NCBI RefSeq assembly: GCF_018070575.1 | Contig: NZ_JAGPXN010000028.1 | Coordinates: forward strand, 1 to 62,191 | Length of the DNA stretch: 62,191 nucleotides | Direction of reading: 5' to 3' | Source: Micromonospora sp. C31 | GTDB taxonomy: Bacteria > Actinomycetota > Actinomycetes > Mycobacteriales > Micromonosporaceae | Notes under the pieces: model-generated | The model's database searches: none | What the model was told of the DNA's origin: nothing | What the model saw: the letters and a program-made list of their open reading frames with translations, nothing else | Program-made: the position numbers and the translations under genes | Shown: piece after piece, positions 45,341 to 54,044 of the stretch | Layout: the number at the start of each line of letters is the position of its first letter | Numbering within the stretch: position 1 is the first letter of the stretch

Positions 45341-45458
45341 GCATCCTCCTCCGTACGATCGCGAGCGCCGCGCCCGCGGGAGTCCGCGCCACGGGCCGTG
45401 CCGTGGCGCCACGCTACCGTCGCGACTGGACGGGCGCGAAGAGGGTGACCCCACGCGA

Positions 45459-45492
45459 CGGCCCCGCGGGAGGCAGATGGTCCGCGGGGCCG
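45459..45492 (-). terminator. Hairpin downstream of the first pectate lyase
   Basis: cggccccgcgg (45459-45469) pairs with ccgcggggccg (45482-45492). It is 19 bases beyond the lyase stop (45511) on the minus strand. Confidence 0.75.
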
Positions 45493-45510
45493 CCGTCACT
45501 CTGGTACGGG

Positions 45511-46890
45511 TCAGCGCCAGGTGATGTCCGACGCCGAGTAGAGGCAGTTGGTGCCGTCAGCGCCCTGCCCGATCTCCGTCGGCTCGCTGCCCTTCGGCAC
45601 GCCCTTGTACTTGACGCAGATCCGGGTCTCGCGATCCGGGTCGTCGAGGACGGTGATCCGGCTGAACCGGGCGGTGTCACCCCAGTTCGTGTTGATGCCG
45701 GCCAGCGCGTCCGTCGAGGTGGCGGTGACGTTGTCCATCACCACGTGTCGCTGGTACGACGTGGAGCAGTTGCCGCAGGCCCGGTAGAGCTTGCCCGCGT
45801 TCTCCACCCGGAAGTTGCGGATGTGCAGGGTGCCCCCGCCGTTGTGCTGGAACACCTTGTCGCTGGCGGAACGCGCCCCGCCGCCGTCCACCGTGTACGT
45901 GCTCCCGCCCCGGAAGGTCGCGGCGTCCTCGCCGACGTCCTCCCACCAGACGTTGACCAGCGTGCAGTTGCCCTCGCAGTGCACGCCGTCCCCGGCCGGG
46001 GCGCCGATGATCACGTTGCGCAGGGTGGCCCCCGGGGCGAGGACGAACATCGGGTCCTGGCTCTCGCCCTGCCCGCCGTCGCCGATGCCGTAGTACCGCT
46101 TGAGCCCGCCGTCGAGGCTCACCGGAACGTCGATGGTGTCGTCGACCTTGACGTTGGCCGTGGGCGTGGGCCAGCTCGGCGGCGGCGTGGTGGGCGGCGG
46201 AGTGGTGGGTGGTGGCGTGGTCGGCGGTGCGGTGGTCGGCGGCGGCGTCGTCGGGGTCGACCCGCCGGAGGTGTCGACCGCCACATCGTCGAAGCTGCCG
46301 CTGGCGTACGAGGTGACGAGCCCGATCCGGCCGGCGCTGGCCAGGCCGCTGGTGCCGGACCCGACCTGCGTGCCGTTGACGAAGCCCCGGACGGTGCTGC
46401 CGGCGGTCTCGATGCGCAGCGTGTACCAGCTGCCGGCCGTGGCCCCGACCGACGCCGAGCCGAGCGGGGTGATCTGGCTGCCGTTGACCGCCTGCAACTC
46501 GGCCCGGCCGCTGCCGAGCAGGGCCAGCCGGTACATCTTCGTGCTGCTGGCCGAGCGGGCGGCCAGGCCGACCAGGGCGCTCGACGAGCCGAACGACAGC
46601 GGCTTGACCCGCGCCTGGACCTGGTAGTCGGTCCAGCTCGTCTGGCCGGCGAACTGCCGGGCCAGCTCGCTGCCCGCGTTGGACTGCCGGAACACGCCGG
46701 TGCCGTCGGTGGCCGCCGACCAGGTGCCGCCGGACTTCGACCAGCCGCCGGCGTCGCCGTCGTTGAAGTTGTCCGAGAAGACGGTGGCGGCGGAGGCCGA
46801 CGAGCCCATGCTGGCGGCCAGCACGGCGGCGGTCGCCCCTGCGGTGAAGGCCGCGGCCATGGTCCGTCGGTGGGTGCGTCTCAGGTGCAT
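45511..46890 (-). CDS. Secreted pectate lyase (PL3 family) with N-terminal carbohydrate-binding/LamG-like domain
   Basis: A 459-residue secreted enzyme. A signal peptide (FTAGATAAVLAASMGSSASA) is followed by a ~170-residue beta-sandwich beginning FSDNFNDGDAGGWSKSGG, then a Pro/Thr linker (about 208-245), and a parallel beta-helix pectate lyase: VKVDDTIDVPVSL, MFVLAPGATLRNVIIG, GDGVHCEGNCTLVNVWWEDV, DKVFQHNGGGTLHIRNF. It cleaves polygalacturonate outside the cell. Two Cys pairs (CEGNC, CGNC) are typical of PL3. The start at 46890 follows AAGGAGAGA. The linker is a coding repeat. Confidence 0.93.
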   Translation of the reverse strand: MHLRRTHRRTMAAAFTAGATAAVLAASMGSSASAATVFSDNFNDGDAGGWSKSGGTWSAATDGTGVFRQSNAGSELARQFAGQTSWTDYQVQARVKPLSFGSSSALVGLAARSASSTKMYRLALLGSGRAELQAVNGSQITPLGSASVGATAGSWYTLRIETAGSTVRGFVNGTQVGSGTSGLASAGRIGLVTSYASGSFDDVAVDTSGGSTPTTPPPTTAPPTTPPPTTPPPTTPPPSWPTPTANVKVDDTIDVPVSLDGGLKRYYGIGDGGQGESQDPMFVLAPGATLRNVIIGAPAGDGVHCEGNCTLVNVWWEDVGEDAATFRGGSTYTVDGGGARSASDKVFQHNGGGTLHIRNFRVENAGKLYRACGNCSTSYQRHVVMDNVTATSTDALAGINTNWGDTARFSRITVLDDPDRETRICVKYKGVPKGSEPTEIGQGADGTNCLYSASDITWR

Positions 46891-46973
46891 GATCTCTCTC
46901 CTTCGAGCGGTGGTGTGGTGGCCCCCGGGAGCGGTCAGTGCGCTTCGATGCGCAGGTCTGGTGCGGCGGGGGT

Positions 46974-47005
46974 CCGGCCGCCGCGCGGGACGACGCGGCG
47001 GCCGG
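46974..47005 (-). terminator. Hairpin downstream of the PL1 pectate lyase
   Basis: ccggccgccgcg (46974-46985) pairs with cgcggcggccgg (46994-47005) perfectly. It lies 4 bases past the stop at 47010 on the minus strand, which is ideal for a terminator. Confidence 0.8.
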
Positions 47006-47009
47006 TGTC

Positions 47010-48395
47010 CTACAGGGGCAGCCGGTCCGCGCCGGCCAGCGCCCCCACGACCGCCGGCACCGCGGGCGCCGGCAGCACGGGGCCGCGTCGCAGGGTCGGC
47101 GTCCAGCCGGCGTCGGGGGCCAGGTCCGGCTCGTGCGCCGCGTTGTACGCGCCCACCAGGTCGACCGGGCGGGCCCGGTCCCCGGCGGCGCGGACCCAGT
47201 TGCCCCTGGTGGTGACGGCGGTGCCGCCCCAGTCGTAGAGCAGGTCGTCGACGGCGACGTCGGCTCCGAGGTTGAAGAAGTTGTGCTCGGCGACCACCGC
47301 GGACTGCACCCCGACGCCGATCGCGTACTCGAATCCGTCGCCGGCCAGCCGGTAGTGGTTGTTCCACACGTCGACCTGGCCGAACCGCACCCGGGGCAGC
47401 CGCTGGAGCACCCCGTCGAAGAGGTTGTGGTGCAGGCTCACCTTCAGCCGCCCGACGTCCGGGCCGACGGTGTTGGACGAGCCGATGAGCATGACCTTGT
47501 CCCGCCCGACGAACCGGTTGTACGAGACGGTCACCAGGCTCGCGGTGTGCGTGACGTCGAGTGACCCGTCGTGCACCTGGTACGGCCGGCCGAGGTGCAC
47601 CGGCTGGCTGCTGTCGGGGTTGTCGCCGTCGGTGAAGGTGTTGTGGTCGATCCAGACGTGCTCGCTGCGGCGCACCGAGATCTGGTCGTACTGGGAGTTC
47701 CAGTTGCCGGCGGCGCCGTCGGTGGGGGACCAGGCGGGGAAGCAGTCCCGGGCGTCGTCGAAGGTCAGGTTCCGCACGATCGTGTTGTGCGCGCCGTCGA
47801 GCATCAGCGTCAGACCGGTCAGCCGGGCGCCGCGCAGGCCGACGATGGTGGTGTTCGGGCCGACGTTGATCTGGGTCTGTCGGGTCTGGTTGGTCACCGA
47901 GCGCACCCGTGCCGCCTCCAGCGGTCCGCTCGGCGCCAGCCGCCCCCAGACCGCCGGGTCGTACGCCGCGAGGTACGCCGGCAGCGAGTACTCCGGATCG
48001 GCGAGATCCGAGCAGTCGAGCACGGTGCCGTCGGGCCCCTCGAAGCCGTCGACGACGCCCCGGACGTAGATGATCTTCGGGGTGGCGTTGCCCCGGTTGG
48101 TGGCGTTGTCCCCGCCGAGGGCCGCGACCAGCTCGGCCCGGTTGGCGACCACGTGCACCTGCTCCGGTGTCGCCGCCGCGCCGCCGGTGGTGCCGGTCCC
48201 CTCGGCCGCCCAGCCGTCCCCGGCCGGTAGCGGCTGCCGACCCAGCAGCCGGGCGGCCCAGGAGAGCCCGCCGTCGGTCGTGCCGTCCGCGGTGGCGGCG
48301 GTACCGCCGTCAGGCGCCGGTGTCGCCGCCGCGCTCCCGGACGTCGCCGCGAGCGTGACGGCGATCATCGTCGCGCCCACTGTCTGCTTCCACAT
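47010..48395 (-). CDS. Secreted pectate lyase (PL1 family)
   Basis: A 461-residue enzyme with a signal peptide (VGATMIAVTLAATSGSAAA). The PL1 beta-helix motifs are WIDHNTFTDG (with ligands of the calcium site) and LQRLPRVRFGQVDVWNNHY, which contains the catalytic Arg of R-x-P-x-x-R. NTTIVGLRGARLTGLTLML and NTIVRNLTFDDARDCFPAW form strand rungs. It cleaves pectate by beta-elimination, and its products would be taken up and fed to the uronate pathway at right. ATG at 48395 is preferred over 48449 because the signal peptide begins there. Confidence 0.94.
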   Translation of the reverse strand: MWKQTVGATMIAVTLAATSGSAAATPAPDGGTAATADGTTDGGLSWAARLLGRQPLPAGDGWAAEGTGTTGGAAATPEQVHVVANRAELVAALGGDNATNRGNATPKIIYVRGVVDGFEGPDGTVLDCSDLADPEYSLPAYLAAYDPAVWGRLAPSGPLEAARVRSVTNQTRQTQINVGPNTTIVGLRGARLTGLTLMLDGAHNTIVRNLTFDDARDCFPAWSPTDGAAGNWNSQYDQISVRRSEHVWIDHNTFTDGDNPDSSQPVHLGRPYQVHDGSLDVTHTASLVTVSYNRFVGRDKVMLIGSSNTVGPDVGRLKVSLHHNLFDGVLQRLPRVRFGQVDVWNNHYRLAGDGFEYAIGVGVQSAVVAEHNFFNLGADVAVDDLLYDWGGTAVTTRGNWVRAAGDRARPVDLVGAYNAAHEPDLAPDAGWTPTLRRGPVLPAPAVPAVVGALAGADRLPL

Positions 48396-48435
48396 CTGTC
48401 GGCCCACCTGTTCGTCGCCTGTTCGATATGGGGCA

Positions 48436-48465
48436 ACGGTAGGTTTCACGATTTATGCGAGTCAA
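48436..48465 (-). promoter_or_regulatory. Promoter of the PL1 pectate lyase gene
   Basis: On the minus strand: -35 TTGACT (48465-48460), an 18-bp spacer, and -10 TACCGT (48441-48436), 41 bases before the ATG. A partial LacI-like half-site (ttgcaattg, 48487-48495) lies upstream. Confidence 0.6.
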
Positions 48466-48566
48466 TGACCAGCGTGTGCAGAAGTGTTGCAATTGATGCG
48501 ATCGGCCGGTATCGTCCCGACCGCCCTCGGTCGGGATGACGGCGCAATGTCCGCTATGGACTCGCG

Positions 48567-49811
48567 TCAGGCGGGCGGTTCAGTTGCAGTGCGTTGCGGT
48601 CCCTCCTGCCCGGTCAGGTCCGTACGGTGCGGCGCCACCGCCCACGGCACCGCCAACTCCGACAACAGCGCCCCGTCGTCGGCCGCCCGGCGCAGCAGCC
48701 GGTTGATCCCGCGCACGGTCAGCACCCGCTGCGGGCCGTCACCCGCGGCGGTGACCAGGTCGCCGCCCAGCGGGGTCGGTTCCGGTGCGGTGGTGACCGC
48801 CTCCAGCACCGCGGTGAACGGGGCGGTCCGCGCCAGCGGCGCGATCAACGGCACCGCCGGGTCGACGCGGTGGTCGAGGAGGTTCTCCAGCAGCCCGCGC
48901 CGGCCCGGCACCTCGCGCGGGCCGGCGTCGCCGGGCAGCAGCAGCCGGTCGGTCGGGTACTCCAGCACGGCCCGGCCGCCGGTGCCGGTCACGACCACCT
49001 CGCCGGCGACGAAGTCCTCGCCGGCCAGGGTCACCGCCGCGACGATCGGCGGCCCCGAGCGGGACGACACCCGCAGGGTCGCCGTGTCGTCCACCTCGAT
49101 CGGCCGGACCCGGTAGCGCTCCACCTCGATCCGCGTCGGCTCCACCGGCCCGCCTCCGGCTGCCTCGGCCACCGCGAGACACTGCATGACCGCGTGCGCC
49201 AACGGGTTGGCCAGGGCGCCGTCCAGCACCGGCCGGCCGTGCAGCGTCCGCCGCCCGGCCCACGGCGCCCGCGCGTAGTAGGCGTCGGGGCGCTGCCACG
49301 CCGCCACCGTCGCGATGCCGGTGACGGTGCCCAGCCGCCCGGCCCGGACCGCGTCGACCAGCTCCGTCAGCGCCGCCGAGCCGAGCGCCTGGAAGCCCAC
49401 CTGGCACGCCCGGCCCGTCGCGGCGAGGGCGGCGGCCAACTCCCGGTGTTCGGCGGTGCAGAGCACCGGAGGCTTTTCCAGCAGCAGGTCGGCGCCCGCG
49501 GCGAGCACGTCCAGGGCGATCGGCAGGTGGGTGTGCGGCGGGGTGCAGACCACCACCACGTCCGGCCGGGCCGTGCGCAGCATCTTCCGGTGGTCGGTGT
49601 GGACCGCCGTGCCGTCCGGCACCGGCGCCGCCGGGTCGGCCTCGATCGGGCGTACGTCGACCAGGGCGACCAGCCGCAGCCGCCCGGCGGCGTGCAGCGG
49701 CGCGACGACCCGCCGGTGCCAGCGCCCGTGCCCGTTGGCCCCGACGACGGCGACCCGGGGCACCGCGCCGGGCGGGGGCGACCCGGCCCGTCCCGGCGCG
49801 GCGGCCGTCAC
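48567..49811 (-). CDS. Gfo/Idh/MocA-family oxidoreductase
   Basis: A 414-residue NAD(P)-dependent dehydrogenase. The Rossmann start is VAVVGANGHGRWHRRVV, the TEKPP-like motif LLEKPPVLC follows, and the C-terminal alpha/beta domain has GRPVLDGALANPLAHAVMQC. Family members oxidise or reduce sugars or their acids. The GTG start overlaps the stop of the uronate reductase by 4 bp, so it is part of the uronate operon. Its substrate is uncertain and may be an unsaturated uronate or a galactonate. Confidence 0.85.
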   Translation of the reverse strand: MTAAAPGRAGSPPPGAVPRVAVVGANGHGRWHRRVVAPLHAAGRLRLVALVDVRPIEADPAAPVPDGTAVHTDHRKMLRTARPDVVVVCTPPHTHLPIALDVLAAGADLLLEKPPVLCTAEHRELAAALAATGRACQVGFQALGSAALTELVDAVRAGRLGTVTGIATVAAWQRPDAYYARAPWAGRRTLHGRPVLDGALANPLAHAVMQCLAVAEAAGGGPVEPTRIEVERYRVRPIEVDDTATLRVSSRSGPPIVAAVTLAGEDFVAGEVVVTGTGGRAVLEYPTDRLLLPGDAGPREVPGRRGLLENLLDHRVDPAVPLIAPLARTAPFTAVLEAVTTAPEPTPLGGDLVTAAGDGPQRVLTVRGINRLLRRAADDGALLSELAVPWAVAPHRTDLTGQEGPQRTATEPPA

Positions 49812-51292
49812 CGGGCACCCGCCAGCGTCGCGGCCACCCCGTGCCGCTCCAGGGCGGCCAGCCAGCCGGTCACCTCGGCGCGCACGTCGTCGTCCTCGGC
49901 GATCTCGGTGGGGAAGACCTGGCGCAGCGCGAACACCGCGTCGACCGCCCCCGCCGGGGTCCCGGGGCCGGCGGCGAGCGCCGCGCGGATCTCGTCGGCG
50001 AGCGGATCGGCCAGCGGCAGGAGGCTGCCGTCGTCGGCGTGGCCCTGGGCGAAGCGCAGCCAGGCGGCCACCACCAGCGTGGCCCAGTGCGCCGGCCGCC
50101 CGGCGGCCCGCAGGTCGGCGATGGTGTGCAGGACCCGCTGCGGCAGCTTCTGCGAGCCGTCCATCGCCACCTGGAGGGTGCGGTGGCGGATCGCCGGGTT
50201 GGCGAACCGCGTCAGCACCTCCTCCCCGTACGCGACGACCGAGACTCCCTCGGGCGGGTCGAAGCTCGCCGCCACGTCCTCGGCGACCAGGTGCCGCAGC
50301 ACCGTCGTCAGGTGCGGCAGGGCCAGTGCGTCGGCGATGGTCTCCCGCCCCGCCAGCGCCCCCAGGTAGGCGGCGGCCGAGTGCACGCCGTTGAGGGCGC
50401 GCAGCTTCAGCCGCTCCCAGGGCCCCGCGTCCGCGGTGAGCACCGCACCGGCCCGCTCCCAGGCCGGCCGGCCGCCCGGGAAGTCGTCCTCGATGACCCA
50501 CTGCCGGTACGGCTCGGCCACCACCGCCGCCAGGTCGGTCACCCCCAGCGCCCGCTCGGCGTCGGCGAGGGTCTGCGCCGTGCTGGCCGGCACGATCCGG
50601 TCGACCATCGTGCCGGGGAAGCTGACGCACTCGCGTACCCGGTCGGCCAGCGGCTCCGGCACCCCCGCGTACGCCATCGACTGCTCGACCAGGCCGCGCA
50701 GCCGGCGGCCGTTCGCGGGCAGGTTGTCGCAGCTGACCAGGGCCAGCGGCGGGCCCTGCGCGGCGGCCCGGGCCAGCAGCCCGCGCAGCAGCAGGCCCGG
50801 TACGGTGACCGGCGCCCGGTCGGTGCGCAGGTCGGCGGCGACCTCCGGGTCCGGGCGCAGCCGTCCGGTGACCGGGTCGAGCTGGTACGCCTTCTCCGTC
50901 ACGGTGAGGGTGACCACCCGGATCGCCGGATCGGCCAGCAGCGCCACCACGGCGGCCGGGTCGCCGGCGGCGTGCCGCGTGCCCGCCAGCGCGCCGACCA
51001 CCCGGGTGTGGCAACCCTCGCCGCTGCTGGTGGTGACGCTGAACAGGTTGTCCTGCGCGGCCAGTGTCGTCACCACGTCGGGGTTGCGCGGCGCCACGCC
51101 GACGATGCCCCAGTCGCCCCCGGCCCGCGCCATCGCCTCCTCGGTGTAGACGGCCTGGTGGGCGCGGTGGAACGCGCCCAACCCGAGGTGCACGATCCCC
51201 GCCGGCACGCTGCCCGGGCGCAGCAGCGGGCGGCTGTCGGTCGGCAGCCGGCGCAGCGTGCCGAGGCCGAGCCGGGCGGCGCCGACGGTCAC
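49808..51292 (-). CDS. Mannitol dehydrogenase-family uronate reductase (UxuB/UxaB-like)
   Basis: A 494-residue polyol dehydrogenase. The NAD site is IVHLGLGAFHRAHQAVYTEE, followed by GVAPRNPDV and ALVSCDNLPANG. The catalytic K-x4-N-x2-H motif is in KLRALNGVH. It should reduce tagaturonate to altronate or fructuronate to mannonate after UxaC; a polyol dehydrogenase role is the alternative. The GTG start overlaps the enolase-family gene by 4 bp. Confidence 0.9.
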   Translation of the reverse strand: MTVGAARLGLGTLRRLPTDSRPLLRPGSVPAGIVHLGLGAFHRAHQAVYTEEAMARAGGDWGIVGVAPRNPDVVTTLAAQDNLFSVTTSSGEGCHTRVVGALAGTRHAAGDPAAVVALLADPAIRVVTLTVTEKAYQLDPVTGRLRPDPEVAADLRTDRAPVTVPGLLLRGLLARAAAQGPPLALVSCDNLPANGRRLRGLVEQSMAYAGVPEPLADRVRECVSFPGTMVDRIVPASTAQTLADAERALGVTDLAAVVAEPYRQWVIEDDFPGGRPAWERAGAVLTADAGPWERLKLRALNGVHSAAAYLGALAGRETIADALALPHLTTVLRHLVAEDVAASFDPPEGVSVVAYGEEVLTRFANPAIRHRTLQVAMDGSQKLPQRVLHTIADLRAAGRPAHWATLVVAAWLRFAQGHADDGSLLPLADPLADEIRAALAAGPGTPAGAVDAVFALRQVFPTEIAEDDDVRAEVTGWLAALERHGVAATLAGAR

Positions 51293-52593
51293 CGCCACAC
51301 CGGTCCGTCCGGGAAGCGGAACTCGGCGATCGACTCCGGCTTCATCGTGGAGCTGTAGCCGGGCGCCTCCGGCAGCAGGTAGCGCCCCTCGCGGGTGCGT
51401 ACCGGGTCGACGAAGTGCTCGTGCAGGTGGTCGACGTACTCCACCATCCGGCCGTCGAGGCTGGTGCCGACCCGCAGGTAGTCGAAGACCGCCAGGTGCT
51501 GGACGTACTCGCACAGGCCCACACCGCCGGCGTGCGGGCAGATCGGCACCCCGAACTTCGCCGCCATCAGGATCTCGGCGAGGACCTCGTTGACGCCGCC
51601 GACCCGGCAGGCGTCGATCTGCATCACACCGATCGCCTCGGCCTGCAACAGCTGCTTGAAGATGACCCGGTTGGCGGCCACCTCCCCGGTGGCGACCCGG
51701 CACCGGCCGCCGGTCAGCCCGGTCACCGCCCGCGCGATCCGGGCGTGCCCGAGGATGTCGTCGGCGTGCGTCGGCTCCTCGATCCAGTACGGGTCGACCT
51801 CCGCCAGCGCGGTCATGTTGGTGATCGCCTCGTCGACGTCCCAGACCTGGTTGGCGTCCATCATCAGCAGCGCGTCCGGCCCGATCTCCGCCCGGATGAT
51901 CCGCGCCCGTCGCAGGTCGTCCGCCGGCGGACCGCCGACCTTCATCTTCATCGCCCGCCAACCCTCGGCGTACGCCTGCCGGGTCAGCGCCCGGACCTTG
52001 TCGTCGGGGTAGCCCAGCCACCCCACCGAGGTGGTGTACGACGGGAAGCCGTCGCGCTCCAGCCCGGCGCGGCGCTCGTCCAGCCCGATGAGCCCCTTGT
52101 CGAGGATGGCCGCCGCCTCGCCCGGGGTGAGGGCGTCGGTGATGTGGTGGAAGTCGATGCTGGCCACCAGCTCCTCGGTGGGCAGCTCGGCGAGCAGTTG
52201 CCACATCGGCTTGCCGGCCAGCTTGGCCCGCAGGTCCCAGACCGCGTTGACCAGTGCGCCGGTGGCCATGTGGATGACCCCCTTCTCGGGGCCCAGCCAG
52301 CGCAGCTGCACGTCGGCGCTGAGCGAGCGCCAGAACGCCACCGGGTCGGCGAAGATCTCCGCCACGGTGCGGCCGGTCACGTGGTGGGCGAGGGCCTCGA
52401 TCGCCGCGCAGGTCAGCTCGTTGCCGCGACCGTTGGTGAACGTGAACCCGGCCCCGGTGACGCCGGCATCGGTGCGCAGCTCGACGTAGCTGGCCGAGTA
52501 GTCGCCCCGGTTGATCGCGTCCGATCCGTCGCCGGCGGCGGCGGTCGGGAACCGCACGTCGTGCACGTCGACGGCGGTGACGGTGACAGTCAC
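51289..52593 (-). CDS. Enolase-superfamily sugar acid dehydratase (L-fuconate-dehydratase-like)
   Basis: A 434-residue dehydratase. DGSDAINRGDYSASYVELRT, RGNELTCAAIEALAHHV and LRWLGPEKGVIHMATGALV are typical of L-fuconate dehydratase. The catalytic K-x-K is MKMKVGG; metal ligands lie in MMDANQVWD, WIEEPT and TGEVAANR, and the acid/base His is in CPHAGGVG. Its place beside UxaC and a uronate reductase suggests it removes water from altronate, mannonate or a related acid in place of UxaA/UxuA (inference). GTG overlaps the UxaC stop. Confidence 0.9.
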   Translation of the reverse strand: MTVTVTAVDVHDVRFPTAAAGDGSDAINRGDYSASYVELRTDAGVTGAGFTFTNGRGNELTCAAIEALAHHVTGRTVAEIFADPVAFWRSLSADVQLRWLGPEKGVIHMATGALVNAVWDLRAKLAGKPMWQLLAELPTEELVASIDFHHITDALTPGEAAAILDKGLIGLDERRAGLERDGFPSYTTSVGWLGYPDDKVRALTRQAYAEGWRAMKMKVGGPPADDLRRARIIRAEIGPDALLMMDANQVWDVDEAITNMTALAEVDPYWIEEPTHADDILGHARIARAVTGLTGGRCRVATGEVAANRVIFKQLLQAEAIGVMQIDACRVGGVNEVLAEILMAAKFGVPICPHAGGVGLCEYVQHLAVFDYLRVGTSLDGRMVEYVDHLHEHFVDPVRTREGRYLLPEAPGYSSTMKPESIAEFRFPDGPVWR

Positions 52594-54014
52594 AGGAGGT
52601 TCTCTCCGATCTTGAAGACCTTCTTCGGCAGCCGGTACGCCAGGTCGACGATGGTCTCGGCGGCCTCGTCCTCGCCGAGGCGGTGCTCGGTGACCAGCCG
52701 CGCCAGGTAGGCGGCGTCGACCCGGCGGGCCACGTCGTGGCGCACCGGGATGGAGCAGAACGCGCGGGTGTCGTCGACGAACCCGGCGGTGTTGTAGAAG
52801 CCCGCGGACTCGGTCACCGACTCGCGGAAGCGGCGCAGCACCTCCGGCGAGTCCAGGAACCACCACGGCGCACCGAGGTACAGCGCCGCGTAGCCGCCCG
52901 CCAGCGGCGCGAGTTCCCGGCTGAACGTGTACTCGTCGAGGGTGTAGAGGACCACCCGCAGCCGCGGGTCGTTGCCGTACGCGTCCAGCAGCGGGGTCAG
53001 CGCGTGCAGGTATTCGGTGGCCTGCGGCAGGTCGCCGCCGACGTCGCGGCCGTGCCGCGCGTACAGCCAGCGGTTGTGGTTGCGCACCGAGCCGGGGTGC
53101 AGCTGCATGACGAGGCCGTCGTCCAGCGACATCCGGGCGAACTCCAGCAGCATGTGCGCCCGGAACGTCTCCGCGTCGGCCGCGTCGGCGACCCCGCGCA
53201 GGCCCTTGTCGTAGAGGCGCGCGGCCTCGTCCGTGCCCAGCGCCAGGGTGCGCGCGGTGGGGTGGCCGTGGTCGGTGCAGGTGGCGCCGGCGGCGATGAA
53301 GGCGGCCCGTCGCTGGCGCAGCGCCGCCAGGTAGCCGGCGTACGTGCCGGTGTCCTCGCCGGTGATCCCGCCGAGCCGCGCGACGTTGCCGGCCCAGCCG
53401 TCGAACTCCATGTCGACCACGTTGTCCGGGCGGAACGTGGTGATCACCCGGCCGCCCGGCCCGCCCCAGCCGTCGGCGGCGAGCTTGGCGTGCTGCCCGA
53501 GGTCGTCCAGGGGCGACTCGGTGGTGGCGAGCACCTCGATGCCGAAGCGCTCGAACAGCGCCCGGGGCCGGAACTCCGGCTCGGCGAGGCGGGCCGTGAG
53601 CTCGTCGTAGACGGCGTCGGCGGTGGCGGGGGAGAGCGCGGTGCGCACCCCGAACACGTCGGTGAAGGCCTGTTCCAGCCAGAGCCGGGAGGGGGTGCCC
53701 CGGAACAGGTGCCAGTGCGCGGCGAAGCGTCGCCAGATGGTGCGCCCGTCGGATTCCGTGGGACTGCCGTCGACGGTGGGCACGCCCAGCTCCGCCGGGG
53801 GGACGCCCTGGCTGAGCAGCATCCGGGTGAGGTAGTGGTCGGGCACGATGAGCAGCCGCGCCGGGTCGGGGAACGGGCGGTCCTCGGCCAGGATCGCCGG
53901 GTCGACGTGCCCGTGCGGGGAGATGATCGGCTGGGGCGCGGCCAGCGCGTACAGCCGGCGGGCCACCGCGCGCTGCGCGGGGTCGGCGGGGAAGAGCAGG
54001 TCGGTCGTGGGCAC
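52590..54014 (-). CDS. uxaC: Glucuronate/galacturonate isomerase
   Basis: A 474-residue amidohydrolase-fold isomerase that converts D-glucuronate to D-fructuronate and D-galacturonate to D-tagaturonate. The metal motif HGHVD is in IISPHGHVDPAILAEDRPF. RLWLEQAFTDVFGV and the later HLFRGTPSRLW are characteristic of UxaC. Its size is the family norm. GTG start after GAGGAG. It links pectin-derived galacturonate to the downstream reductase and dehydratase. Confidence 0.95.
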   Translation of the reverse strand: MPTTDLLFPADPAQRAVARRLYALAAPQPIISPHGHVDPAILAEDRPFPDPARLLIVPDHYLTRMLLSQGVPPAELGVPTVDGSPTESDGRTIWRRFAAHWHLFRGTPSRLWLEQAFTDVFGVRTALSPATADAVYDELTARLAEPEFRPRALFERFGIEVLATTESPLDDLGQHAKLAADGWGGPGGRVITTFRPDNVVDMEFDGWAGNVARLGGITGEDTGTYAGYLAALRQRRAAFIAAGATCTDHGHPTARTLALGTDEAARLYDKGLRGVADAADAETFRAHMLLEFARMSLDDGLVMQLHPGSVRNHNRWLYARHGRDVGGDLPQATEYLHALTPLLDAYGNDPRLRVVLYTLDEYTFSRELAPLAGGYAALYLGAPWWFLDSPEVLRRFRESVTESAGFYNTAGFVDDTRAFCSIPVRHDVARRVDAAYLARLVTEHRLGEDEAAETIVDLAYRLPKKVFKIGENLL

Positions 54015-54044
54015 GGCTGGGGCTCCTCGGAAGGTGTACGCGGC

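Noticed and set aside
43565..45448. 627-codon plus-strand frame opposite the coiled-coil gene
   Set aside because: Antisense image of a coiled coil; the minus-strand protein has DivIVA-like sequence and a good start.
46170..46265. Short direct repeats
   Set aside because: They code for the Pro/Thr linker of the PL3 pectate lyase, not a separate repeat element.
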